Below are positions 11,131 to 21,152 of a stretch of 64,000 bases of DNA, one piece after another. The first letter of the stretch is position 1. Each line of letters opens with the position of its first letter. The stretch is from positions 25,828,001-25,892,000 of the forward strand of contig NC_072895.1 in NCBI RefSeq assembly GCF_027943255.1. Direction: 5' to 3'. The translations under genes were made by a program, and so were the position numbers. The notes beneath the pieces are model-generated. The model had not been told where the DNA came from, did not search any database, and was given only the letters and a program-made list of their open reading frames with translations. The DNA comes from Anastrepha obliqua. Its lineage: Eukaryota; Arthropoda; Insecta; Diptera; Tephritidae.

Positions 11131-11759
11131 AGAGTGACTGTTTGGTGCGGTTTATAGACCAGCGGCATCATTGGGCCGTATTTTTTCCAAAATGAGGCCG
11201 GTCAGGCAGTTACTGTCAATAGTGTTCGCTATCGTGAGATGATAACGAACTTTTTATGGCCCGCATTGGAAGATATGGATGTGGACGATATGTGGTTTCA
11301 ACAGGACGGTGCCACTTGTCACACAACTAACGAAACAATGGCTCTTTTGCGCGAAAAATTTGATGGCCGAATAATCTCACCTCATTGGTGAGGTGATGTC
11401 CATTGGCCGCCAAAATCATGTGATTTGACACCGTTGCACTCCTTTCTTTGGAGTTATTTGAAAGAAAAGGTGTACGTCGATAAGCCAGCAACAAGTCAAG
11501 AGCTAAAGGATGAGATAATTCGGCACATTAACGGCATAGAACCTCAATTATGCCTCAGCGTCATCGAAAATTTTGACCATCGGATGGAGCTGTACCGCCG
11601 AGGCCGCGGCAGCCATTTGGCCGATATTTTTTTCCATATGTAATATAATTGAGCCATAACAATATTATCATAATTAAGAGAAATGACAATAATTTCCTAA
11701 AAAAATTGTATTTTACTCAAAATCAACACCGGCCCTTGAAACTTAACCATCCTTTATAA
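10801..11759 (+). pseudogene. Mariner-family element, nearly end to end
   Basis: Terminal repeats are AGGGTGGTTAAATTTCAAGG on the left and its near-complement at about 11735-11759. The transposase starts MERYTIEQC near 10914, loses most of the N-terminal half by deletion, then keeps FSDEAHSHLSG, HPQRVTVWCGL, WFQQDGATCHT and SCDLTPL, ending at 11643. Stops at about 11157 and 11388 kill the frame. A much shorter deletion derivative lies at 34030-34290. Confidence 0.85.
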
Positions 11760-12276
11760 TCGCTTAAATTCGATTATGAGCAAATAAAGAAGAAGAGGAG
11801 AGACCAGCTGGGGATCTTCCATTTTCTTATGAAAAGTGATGACTTCGACCAACCATCTCTCGTACACGTAATGCACTAGATTTCAGCTAAGAATGATAGG
11901 TTTAGCAGCATTGGCCAAGGTGCACGTTTTCAAGGTGGCGGCATTCGAGCAGTAACAACTTTTTTATATTAGAACTGTCAAGGGAAAGAGAATAGAAAAA
12001 TGGAATAAATGACAAATAGATAAAATTACTTTATCGTGCATTCATAGCACCACAACCACTTTCCGCCTTTCCGTTATTCTGCCATTTCTGAATTAAGGCG
12101 AGTTGAAGAAAAAGAAATCAACTAATCCAATCACACAGCACCTACGCCTTGGGCTCTTTGGCCCTTAGCTATGGTGAAAAAGAAAATTGTGAGGGGTATT
12201 TCCGCTGCCACGTCACAGGACTCTCGGCAGTGGATTTCTGGCAAGGATAATATATGTATATCAGGTTTGCTCGTTA
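11760..12276. other. Intergenic, nothing recognised
   Basis: No conserved coding frame. A short stretch near 12168-12200 resembles sequence just beyond the Harbinger element (13203-13235), possibly an older local repeat. Confidence 0.4.
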
Positions 12277-13199
12277 AGCTAAATACACACCAGGCAAACG
12301 TTGAAGCAACGTGTTGCCTTTGTTTAAGAAACACGTTGCGACCGTTGCTTCAATCTCAGTATTGTGTATAACTGTGGTGCAGGAAAGGTACAAGCGGAAG
12401 ATACGTAAAATTTAATTTTTTAAATGATCGACGAAATACGAAAAATTACTTCCCTTATTATAATTGACGAACTTTTGTACGAAAATGAGGAAGAAGAGAT
12501 GCAACAAAAGAAGAGAAAGAAAATTTGGTCCAAAAATTGGCTTTTAAAAAAAATCGAATTTTCGAACGACAGGCTGCTGAAAGAATTGAAGGAAAATGAG
12601 CCAGCGGACTATAAAAATTACATGAGGATGGACGAAGCCCTGTTTAGAAAATTGTTGGACTTCGTAAAGGCCAAAATAACGAAACAAGATACCACAATGA
12701 GAGAGGCAATATCAGCAGAAATTAGACTGGCAATAACTTAGCGGTATCTTGCAACAGGAAACTATTTTGCGGACTTGAAATTTTTATCAATTTTATTGTA
12801 TTCATTTTTTAATTGTTCGTATGCTTTTTTTCTTAAATTTTTTTTTTTACATTTTTCACTACTTATATCCAACAGCTCTCTCAAATTTTTATATTCGTTA
12901 ATAAAATTAACATAATTTTCATTATTTTCAATTGCCATTTTTTCCTTTTTCACTTTATTTTACTCCGCACGAACCTTCTTCTTCGCTTGTTTCCAACGAA
13001 CTGAACGAGTAAAAGCAGTAAACAATGATACACACGAAACAACGGTTGCAGCAACCTATCCCAAAAATCAAATTTATTTGATATTTCAGGCAACGGTTGC
13101 AGCAACACGAAAATCAATTGGCAACACAGCTACACACGAGGTAACGGTTGCTTCAACATGGCCGTGTTGCTGCAACGGTTGCCTGGTGTGTATTTAGCT
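12277..13199. mobile_element. Miniature PIF/Harbinger element with relics of both ORFs
   Basis: Terminal repeats AGCTAAATACACACCAGGCA are inverted at both ends, flanked by TTA at 12274-12276 and 13200-13202, the 3-bp duplication typical of PIF/Harbinger. GCAACGGTTGC-like motifs recur inside both ends. A plus-strand frame (12424-12741, then stop, then YLATGNYFADLKF) is the N-terminal part of a Harbinger nuclease. A minus-strand frame (12762-12953) resembles a MADF-type DNA-binding protein, the usual partner ORF. Both are truncated, so the element is non-autonomous. Confidence 0.85.
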
Positions 13200-13247
13200 T
13201 TAGGTATAGTGAAAAAAAAAATTTGTTGAGAGGAACTTTGGACTCTA

Positions 13248-13310
13248 CGTCATTCGTTTTGTGTTTCACTGAGCTAAAGTTAAGTTTTGTGAAACACAAA
13301 ATGAATGACG
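13248..13310. repeat. 22-bp-arm hairpin
   Basis: 13248-13269 and 13289-13310 are complementary with one mismatch over 22 bp and a 19-nt loop. It lies just outside the Harbinger right end. It could be the core of a small foldback element. Confidence 0.7.
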
Positions 13311-13582
13311 TCGGCATATCTGTCAAATTCTCTCAGAGTCGAATAACGGTCTGCTAGGTAGAACACCTCTAAAAATCTTTCGCTGAGAGCCGGTTAACGG
13401 CCTGATATTGGTTACACCTCTAAAATATGTTTGTCATGGATTTGAGGTTAAAAAAATGTGTATGGGTATACGAGTGTTACCAACATAGAACTGATCACTA
13501 GTTTGACATATACATTTACTTATGGATAATAACAACTTGTAATAAAATGTCTTGTTTTTGTTGCAGACTTAAGGGGGGCGGG
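13311..13582. other. Intergenic, nothing recognised
   Basis: Contains two similar short phrases (AACGGTCTGCTAGGTAGAACACCTC-like and AACGGCCTGATATTGGTTACACCTC-like) about 55 bp apart, but no gene. Confidence 0.35.
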
Positions 13583-14268
13583 GGGTAAGGGATAAAAATC
13601 GATTTTTTTTTTGCATGTTATTGTAGTAAAACATTTCAAAAATACCGTGTTAAAATTTTAAGTCAATCCGAGCAAAACTTTTTAAGTTATAGAGCATAAA
13701 GCCGAGCCGCCTCAACAAACTTTAAACGCGGTTTTCTCGAACCTTTTTTTTAAAGTGCGTAGTCATTGGCATTTGAAAACTACTCAACCGATCCTTTTGA
13801 AACTTTTGCACACATATTTTACATATAAAAAACCTCCTCCCAACGTTTTTTTCGCCATTTTTTTTTATATTAAGGTGGTTTTACACCTACAAAATGGCGG
13901 CATTTTTTTGTCAAAAATCACTTTTTACTTCAAACGACTACCAAATGGCTGAAAATGAAAATAAATCGTCAAAATAAACGTTGGGAGGAAGTTTAACTCA
14001 TACTTTAACTAAATTATTCGATTTTTTTGATCTCAGATGATTCTACGCTGAGATATGCTGACTACTGCAAAATGTATTTTTAAAAAGACGTCTACGTAAA
14101 TGTGCTCTCATTCGCTCATTTTGCAATATTTTTACATGAAAATTTTATCAAATATTCTTGAAATGTTACTTTATAATATGCAACAACTTTTAATAAACTG
14201 ACTTGAACCGTTTCGCTACAATAAATTCATGAAAAAAGTGTTTTTTTTTTAGCGTTTATCCCTTAACC
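13583..14268. mobile_element. Non-autonomous TIR element, about 690 bp
   Basis: GGGTAAGGGATAAA at the left end is mirrored by TTTATCCCTTAACCC at the right, each next to a long T or A run. No transposase is visible. Confidence 0.65.
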
Positions 14269-14559
14269 CATAAATAAATCATATCACAAACAAGTAAATC
14301 CCAAAGGCTATTTTGAATTTGTGCTGAAGATGTAAAAATTATGCAATGTTTAGGCAAAATTCGGCTTTTGTTCGGCGAAGTCGAACTGGAACCGAACCGA
14401 ACAGAACATTTGTGTCTCAACATGGCCGAAGGCGAAGCCACAGCAAATTCGCACCTACTTTTACAGCGCCAATTTTAGGGGAAGTGTATAGACTAACTTC
14501 CACTCCAAAAAAACTTCCACTAACATCAACTAAAGCATACAAACATATATTATTTGGGA

Positions 14560-14690
14560 GACTCAAAGCTTGGTTTGGCTTGCTGGTTCAACGCCTTAGT
14601 ATTTTATGTTCATTGCTACAACAAAAAACACCTAAAACGAGTTGAAAGTCATAAAAGATGTTATCTGGCTGACTGATTAAGCGGCTACAC
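14560..14690 (+). repeat. Dispersed repeat, copy 1
   Basis: The phrase CTGGTTCAACGCCTTAGTAT and about 120 bp of surrounding sequence recur at 24005-24130. Both copies lie several hundred bases or less upstream of a SINE on the same strand. Confidence 0.6.
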
Positions 14691-14784
14691 ACTCGGTAGG
14701 CTATGAAAAAAAAAAAAGAAATATGCATGCGTTTTTAGTTTTGCAAATTACGCGGATTCATCTGTTTCATATTCGCTTTTGTGT

Positions 14785-14811
14785 ATGGGTGTGCGCGTGT
14801 GTGTGTGTGTA
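14785..14811. repeat. GT microsatellite
   Basis: Imperfect (GT)n run including GCGTGTGTGTGTGTGT. Confidence 0.8.
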
Positions 14812-15039
14812 GCGATAAAGCCATCTAGGATCATCTAATAACAAGGCAAATGTGATGTTAGTTCAGCTCTGAAGTGAATACAACTCTTTGTCATTGCACG
14901 CCAATCAATTGCGCGTATCGGGGCGATGTTGAGTGCCCAGCAAAACCTGCGTGACCGAAACTCTAACACAATTACACTTTTTTGTATGTTACAAACACAT
15001 ATGCACTCGTATTTGTTTGAAAATCGATTTTTTTTTTTG

Positions 15040-15299
15040 ATTCTCCGTCACCTTTGGAAAATGTGTAAGCAGTAAGCAAACTTTATTCATATGTTTTTCC
15101 GCATTTTTGCATCAATAGAAAAAAAAAACAAAAAAAAAAAAACGGCAAGTGGCTGTCAAAGCAATAAGTCAAAAAAATATCTTTTCTCTCTTTTTGATAT
15201 CAAAGTAGGCCGAGAATCAAATTGTCAACCTTTGGCAAATGTGTAAGCAGTAAGCAAACTTTATTCATATATTTTTCCGCATTTTTGCATCAGTCAAAG
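15040..15299 (+). repeat. Direct repeat of about 78 bp, 182-bp offset
   Basis: 15040-15117 and 15222-15299 share ACCTTTGG followed by AAATGTGTAAGCAGTAAGCA and the following T-rich stretch, with only a few differences. Confidence 0.8.
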
Positions 15300-15304
15300 T
15301 AAAC

Positions 15305-15490
15305 AAACGCCGTAGCCGAATGAATTGGTGCGTGACTACTATTCAGAATTCACAGAGAGAACGTCAGTTCGAATCTCGGTGAAAGCAAAATTAATAAAAA
15401 CATGTTTCTAATAGCGGTCGCCCATCAGCAGGCAATGGCAAAACACCGAGTGTATTTCTGCCATGAAAAAAATCTCCTCATAAACATATC
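15305..15490 (+). mobile_element. tRNA-derived SINE, 3'-truncated
   Basis: It starts with a tRNA-like head (GCCGTAGCCGAATGAATTGG as A-box region, GTTCGAATCTC as B box) and continues with the body block GGTCGCCCATCAGCAGGCAA. The same body is at 24197, 58480 and inverted at 45095-45298. Confidence 0.8.
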
Positions 15491-16018
15491 ATAAAACAAA
15501 ATAAAATCTATATCTATATACATATATAAAAATGAAATGATGTTCGTTTGTACGCATTTTTTTGGGCCGATACGAGGCCAATTTTATTCGTTCTTTTTTC
15601 ATATTATAGGGATCCACTAGGGGAAGGTTTTTAGCAAAAAAAAATTTCTTTTAAATATTTTCTTCATATAAAAAAAAGAAAAAATCAAAATATTGTACAA
15701 AACAAAACTTGCTCGATTCTTAGATTAAAGTAAGTTTCGAATCGACATTCATTTTATGTGTACAACTTTTTTTGAATTTTTCGTTATTGTATACGGAAAT
15801 TTCAAATGATTCGAATGAAATTTTATTTTTTTATTTCTTCCATAAAATATTACACCTGTCGTTAGACAATAAGTAATTTGATTTACAAAAAGATGGAATG
15901 AGAGTGATATTGAAGGGCAAATGCCCCCAAGCTCATTTAGAAGAAATATATACATATTATTTAAAAACAAGTGGTTAACAAACAATGACAATATCATATA
16001 CGATTAGTTGACAATTGA

Positions 16019-16231
16019 CTACAAGGATTTTGCAAGATCTGTTGGTGTTTGACGGTTAAGCCGACTTTGGGTAGATTTTTCTTTATTTGGTAGTCTTCTC
16101 ATCATAGGATTTGTATGCGTTAATAGTCTACTTATGTGTCTTCTGCTAGCGCTTTGTATTGTTTCATCAATAGTATCGATGTCAAGGTCGCGATGAATAT
16201 CTGCGTTAGGTACATATGTACCAAGGTGCAT
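16019..16231 (-). pseudogene. Non-LTR retrotransposon C-terminal scrap inside the Helitron
   Basis: The frame ends with SRLLTHTNPMMRRLPN and SRLNRQTPTDL. This resembles the extreme C terminus of jockey-group polyproteins (HxNPL..., RLKRxxPxDL). No other RT block is adjacent. Confidence 0.5.
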
Positions 16232-16698
16232 TAGTTAAGGTCCTAAGTATTTTTGAAAATAATGTTTCAATTCAATTGAGCAATGCTTTCTTTGACCAAT
16301 CCTATATGGAAATGAATGCGTTTGCAAACGATGTTTTCGGCTATGAACAAATGTTGGAATCGAATGAAAAAGGAAAGAAACGCGAAATGATAAAAAAAAT
16401 TCTTGAAAAATTTAAAATGAATGGTGCTTCATTGGAAAAATTCAAAGGTAATAAGAACATACACAAGATAAAGTTAGAATTCGAATTTTTAGATTTATTT
16501 TGTTTATTTCTCATTTTTTCAGAAGTACACCACACAACAACTCATTCCAACTCTGATTTTGAAATCCTGTTGGAATTGGTGATCGATAATTTTGTCACTA
16601 TAATGGTCAATGGAAATTTGCGTGTATCAGACCCTGCATATTATTTACCATATCAACTTTTTATGGAACATATGGACCAAATGAACACAAAAAAATAA
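16216..16698 (+). CDS. Unrecognised ORF carried in the Helitron
   Basis: Open for 160 codons and followed by AATAAAAACA at about 16747, a possible poly(A) signal. A GTAATAAG donor near 16447 and a TTTTTCAG acceptor near 16520 would remove a T-rich in-frame segment coding FLDLFCLFLIF, leaving a soluble, acidic and lysine-rich protein. The residues MKKRE-like, KILEKFKMNG and DFEILLELVIDNFV suggest amphipathic helices. I do not recognise a family. Possible explanations are a host gene fragment captured with its intron, or chance. Position inside the Helitron favours capture. The ATG may not be the true start. Confidence 0.4.
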   Translation: MYQGALVKVLSIFENNVSIQLSNAFFDQSYMEMNAFANDVFGYEQMLESNEKGKKREMIKKILEKFKMNGASLEKFKGNKNIHKIKLEFEFLDLFCLFLIFSEVHHTTTHSNSDFEILLELVIDNFVTIMVNGNLRVSDPAYYLPYQLFMEHMDQMNTKK

Positions 16699-16699
16699 T

Positions 16700-17465
16700 T
16701 TAGTTTTGTTTTGATTTTTTGCAACATTTTGGTTTTCAGTTAATACAATAAAAACAATATTGTTTTTTCGTGAACACAAAATTCTAAATTTATTACGTTG
16801 TTTGTTTAGAATTTTTTTAGAAAAAAAGTAAATTTTTTGGTTTTGAGGAAATTTGTTTATTGTTGCTATTTGTGAAAGCGTAGCTATTTGTAAGTATTTG
16901 ACTATAATCCTAAAAGTTAATGGAATACCACTATGACACATAGAAAACATTTTTTCAAAGGGGTGTTTTTCGAAAATTATAAAAAAAATTGTTTTCAAAA
17001 ATTTTGAAGAAATAAAGTAAAATAAAAAAATTTCCTCAAAAAGATAAAAGAAATTTCTTCGAAGAGGTGTTTTTCTAAAATTACAAAAAAAAAAATTTCA
17101 AAAATTTTAAACAAATAAAATAAAATTAAACTTTTTCAAGGTTATGAAATTTTTTCAAAACAAAATTTTCTGAAAACCAAACAAAATTTAAAAAAAAAAA
17201 ATGGTGTTTTCAAAGCATTTGATATTCCACTATTAATAGAGAATACATTTTTTCGAGGGGGTGTTTTTCAAAGCGGAAAAAAATCTTTTTTAACAAATCA
17301 ATTTAAACTTTTACAAACGTTAAATTAAAAAAAAATAGTTTTTTTCAAAATATTTAATTTTCAGCAATTAACTGAGAAGAAATTTGTTAGAGCGAAGTAT
17401 TTTTCAAAACTTCAAAAAACACTTTTTAACCAAAAAAAAATAAACCTTTTTTCAAAAACAACAGG
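16700..17465. repeat. AT-rich diverged internal repeats of the Helitron
   Basis: A block with ACCACTATGACACATAGAAA then a GGGGTGTTTTTC motif near 16927 recurs in diverged form near 17227, a spacing of about 300 bp. The GGTGTTTTT motif also occurs near 17067. No coding sequence. Confidence 0.5.
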
Positions 17466-18213
17466 AATGATAACATTGCCTAACAATTTCTGCACTTTTG
17501 CACAGTCTAAAGAGGCATTGATACAGAGTGTATTTCCAAACATAGTTCAACATTACCAAAACCATGATTGACTCAGCGAAAGAGCAATTTTAGCTGGGAA
17601 AAATAAGGGCGTCAATGATATAAATTCAGCTATTTTAGATCAAATACCTGGTGACATAGTTGCGTATAAGTCAATGGACACTATTACTGATCAAGATGAG
17701 GTCGTAAATTATCCAACTGAATTCTTAAACTCACTCGATTTGCCAGGCTTAACACCTCATAATTTACGATTAAAAATTGGAGCACCGATTATTATGCTGC
17801 GCAATAGTAATGTGCCCCGACTTTGCAACGGTACCAGACTCGCTGTGAAGAAGCTAATGGGTAACGTTATCGAAGCAACAATTTTGAAAGGGAAGTACAA
17901 AGGAGAAGACATTTTGATACCCTGAATTCCACTGATTCCTGCGGATTTACCATTCGATTTCAAACGTTTGCAGTTCCCTATTCGCCTTGCCTTCGCTATG
18001 AGAATTAATAAGGCGCAAGGACAGTCTCTACAAATGTGCGGTATTAATTTAGAATACTCAATTTTTTCTCATGGACAATTGTATGTAGCTTGCTCACGAG
18101 TTGGCAAACCATCGTCATTATTCACGCGAAAGATGAAAACGTTGTCTACCAAAAAGTGTTACAATAAAGTTCGAATGAAATTGTATCAAAGAATTTGCTT
18201 TGTTTCGTATTAA
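17466..18213 (+). pseudogene. Helitron helicase (Pif1-like) C-terminal relic
   Basis: The frame reads FCTFAQSKEALIQSVFPNI, then [47 protein letters not shown] and [11 protein letters not shown]. The last two match helicase motifs V/VI of the Helitron RepHel protein. Stop codons near 17570 and at 17923 interrupt it. The remainder of the protein is absent. Confidence 0.88.
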
Positions 18214-18947
18214 TTTTATTCTCTTTCAGCAAATCATTGAATTTATCGTCTAGCGAAGCGGGCGAGGGTACGCTAGTATTTTATATAAAAAGAAGTTACA
18301 ATACATTTCCTTGGTAATCTTATAACTCAAGAACCGCCGAACCGATTAACACAAAAATTTCAGAGTTCTTTTCTATCTTTGAGGAGGTGGTTTGTGTGAA
18401 GTTTGATTGAAATCGGTGCAGCCGTTCCTGAGTTATGACATTTTATGTGAGTAATGGTTTCCTCTCATACGAAATGCCTATATGGGAAAAACAACAACAA
18501 ATACACAGCCGCTTATGAGCGTACCGCTTATGAGTTGTACTGTTGTGGTTGTAAGTATATTATGTTAATATTAATTTTGGACGAAAATATAATAAAAACT
18601 GGAGCATTCAAGGAACTGGAAAAACATTTTTAACTTTATTTATTTTAGCATAATTTATTTAGCGTAAAAAATTGAAATGGAAATTAAAGAATCAAAGTTT
18701 AATTACAAGTTTTTATCGGCTCTTTCACCTTACCTGTATATAGGTGACCACCACAATCAAATTTTAAAAAAGTACAGAAAAGGCTATTGTGACATCTTTA
18801 GAAAGTATGTTGAATGAAAAAAATCAACTAATACAACTGTTTAAACATTTTACGAGTTCTATAAAGAAAACTTAATATGAAAAATTTCTTGCGATATAAA
18901 ACAAACATTTTATGTATGTTGGTGCGAAGCCCACTGGGAAATGCTAG

Positions 18948-19141
18948 TAAATGTTTAAAAAAAAATTTTTTTTGTGATTCGAATCGACATCTTTAGAAAG
19001 TATGGTGAATGAAAAAATCAACTAATACAACTGTTTAAACATTTTACGAGTTCTATAAAGAAAACTTAATATGAAAAATTTCTTGCGATATAAAACAAAC
19101 ATTTTATGTATGGTGGTGCGAAGCCCACTGGGAAATGCTAG
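18948..19141 (+). repeat. Tandem duplication of the Helitron 3' end
   Basis: The last roughly 160 bp of the outer non-autonomous Helitron (CATCTTTAGAAAGTATG through AAATGCTAG) are repeated directly after it, joined by an A/T-rich linker. Both copies end CTAG followed by T. Confidence 0.8.
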
Positions 19142-19164
19142 TAAATGTATAAAAAAAAATTTTT

Positions 19165-19240
19165 TTTTGTGATTCGAACCAAGGATTTTGGATCGGAACC
19201 CCACATTGCTAGCCGCTCGGCTATCGCGCTATGCTGTCGA
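19165..19240 (-). mobile_element. tRNA-like SINE head
   Basis: The minus strand reads GCGCGATAGCCGAGCGGCTA (A-box region) and then TTGGTTCGAATC (B box) with tRNA-like spacing, but no complete cloverleaf. It differs from the SINE at 15305, so it is a second family or a tRNA pseudogene. Confidence 0.5.
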
Positions 19241-19380
19241 CGCTGGCCTAAAAGTTATTTTGTTCGTCGCTACGTTTATATGAAACTGGCACTGAAACGA
19301 ATCCATATGTATGAAAGGGATAGAAGATCACAGGTACACAAAGTTTTTGGGACGATTTTCGCAACGCTCTTAACAATGTG

Positions 19381-19497
19381 ATTGTAAAGAGGTGTGGTTA
19401 GTGACCGTGTAACGTGACCGGCACTCTTCTTGCTGGGTAGTGACCGTTTAACGATCACGCGTGCCGGTCACGTGACCGGCACTCTTCTTGCTGGGTG
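19381..19497. repeat. Short tandem repeat
   Basis: The unit GTGACCGGCACTCTTCTTGC followed by TGGGT occurs twice about 60 bp apart, with further GTGACCG pieces between and palindromic GTCACGTGAC in the centre. Confidence 0.7.
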
Positions 19498-19805
19498 TGA
19501 TCTTGTTTTAAAGCGGCTAAGCTTTCGTGTGCACTGTGCAGTCATATTTTGCCTTTGGTGCACTTCACATGTGCAGTGAATATATAATTTAGTATTTTTT
19601 TACTACAATTTGTAACTTCATTCAAATATTTATAATTTATATATAAAATAAAGTCGCAAGAAACGGGATTCGTTAATATTTGACTTGTGACAAAACCAAA
19701 AGTATCACACGAAATCACAAACGCAATAAATTGTAAGTAGTAAATTGTACTTTGGCGTAAAATATAACATAACTTCTGTTCGAAAAGACACGCAATTTGT
19801 GAAAA
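19498..19805. other. Intergenic, nothing recognised
   Basis: No gene or repeat boundary identified. Confidence 0.35.
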
Positions 19806-19930
19806 CAGGGTCCGGCACTCGAAGTGTAACCAATTAAAAAGGCCACAAAGTTGGTTTGGAAAATGCCCGTTATTGTGAATAAGCTGCGCGAGCGGTCTGA
19901 AGTTGGTTACACTTCGAGTGCCAGATCCTG
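19806..19930. mobile_element. 125-bp Tc1-type MITE
   Basis: CAGGGTCCGGCACTCGAAGT at the left is mirrored by ACTTCGAGTGCCAGATCCTG at the right. The ends match those of the Tc1 element at 54671-55752, so this is a heavily deleted relative. Confidence 0.8.
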
Positions 19931-20716
19931 TCAAACAAAAACGGTTAAAATAATCAAATAAATTTCAATGGCAGCCAGTGCACATATCCCAATGCCTCGT
20001 TCAAACTGCAAAACAATGCCGCTTACGGAATCATCTTTCACTCGGTTATTTTGCAAGTTCGCCTTTATTGCCTCAAAACATTTTCTGCGAAATGGCGAAG
20101 CGGACTCGTGTCGTGCGCGCAACAAAAAGTCACAAACAGCCATTACAGGTGAATAACGACCTTGAAGAACGGTTCAAGAACATGATTTTTGGTCAAGTAG
20201 TCGTGCACAAGATGAGACAAGCGCCGTAGCTTTGCCATGGGAACAAAACCATTTGCGGCCTCTTCCAACGAATATTCTCTCTCAACTGATTCAGTACGCC
20301 AACAAACGTGCATAAACTCCCATTGACGTGGTAAATAAAAAACAAAACAAAAAAAAAGAACACTCAGCAAAGCCTTGATTCTAAATGGTGTTTGTCGTAT
20401 TTTTTGAGCTTTAGTTCATCTGAGAAGCGCGGGAGTCGTGCCATTCCCAAATCATTGTACATAACGAGCTGAGAGTGTGACACCATAATTGACTCTTTAC
20501 CTTTGCAATACGAGTACTCACACAACAATGTTGGTGTTCTTATAGCAGCATCAAATTCCCCATGCATGTACGGGGAATGCTGCTGGAGTGACAGTACTTG
20601 GCTGGCTATAAATCCAGGCCGTTCTGTTAAACTAGAACCGACTATCGAAGACTTAGAAGAAGACTATCGTCGGAACGCTCATGGTGAAAATCTTCAGAGC
20701 TAGTCTAATATTGGAA
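19931..20716. other. Intergenic with a probable dispersed repeat
   Basis: Open frames of up to 83 codons overlap on both strands but none resembles a known protein. Around 20560-20690 the sequence has a repeated-DNA character (GCTGGCTATAAATCCAGGCC), probably the untranslated end of a mobile element. Confidence 0.35.
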
Positions 20717-20718
20717 TA

Positions 20719-21150
20719 ATAGGTCTATGGATAAGTTCGTGCGGTTTTACAACAGATGGCGTAACTTGATTATTATTCCATCGATCCACATTTCCAAACA
20801 TTCATTGGAGAGCTACTGTCGTAAGGCACAAACGTCAGTATAAGTTTTTTATTTGAAGCGTAAACAACAATATTTTTACCACACTTGAAAATGTCGAATT
20901 TCGTGCCAAATAATGTGTTTTTGCGGGGAATTCTTCTTCATTATTTTAATATGAAGAAAAAAGCAGCCGAAAGTCATCGTATCTTGGTGGAAGTTTATGG
21001 TGAGCATGCTCTAGCTGAGCGAACGTGCCGAAGAGGTTGCAAAAACTTTGGGAGTTGATCAATCAACCATTTCCAAACGTTTAAAAGCCATGGGAATGAT
21101 CCGAAATTCAAATTTCGAAAAAAACCGCACGAACTTATTCATAGACCTAT
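20719..21150 (+). mobile_element. Internally deleted mariner
   Basis: Ends read ATAGGTCTATG on both strands followed by AAGTTCGTGCGGTTTT, flanked by TA at 20717-20718 and 21151-21152. A frame from 20891 begins MSNFVPNNVFLRGILLHYFN, then AAESHRILVEVYGEHALAE, the mariner N terminus. It then jumps to VDQSTISKRLKAMGMI. The catalytic domain is gone. A fragment of the same or a close family is at 38500-38725. Confidence 0.88.
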
Positions 21151-21152
21151 TA

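Larger units (their letters stand above)
15513..18276 (+). mobile_element. Nested Helitron with helicase relic and cargo
   Basis: It begins TCTATATACATATATAAAAA and ends CTAG at 18273-18276 between a flanking A (15512) and T (18277). The end is preceded by a CTAGCG/CGCTAG inverted pair (18249-18276). The 3' part encodes a decayed RepHel helicase C terminus. The Rep nuclease and helicase core are missing. The 5' half carries a retroelement scrap and an unidentified ORF, a layout typical of Helitrons that have picked up foreign sequence. Confidence 0.8.
15507..18947 (+). mobile_element. Non-autonomous Helitron split by a nested Helitron
   Basis: The element starts TCTATA (15507-15512), is interrupted by 15513-18276, and resumes at 18277 through CTAG at 18944-18947. 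It matches an uninterrupted relative at 35108-35767 in order and orientation, including AGAACCGCCGAACCGATT-like and AAGCCCACTGGGAAATGCTA blocks. TC start, CTRR end and insertion between A and T are Helitron hallmarks. Confidence 0.75.

Noticed and set aside
14346..14645. 99-codon ORF as a gene
   Set aside because: It overlaps a dispersed repeat shared with 24005-24130 and matches no family.
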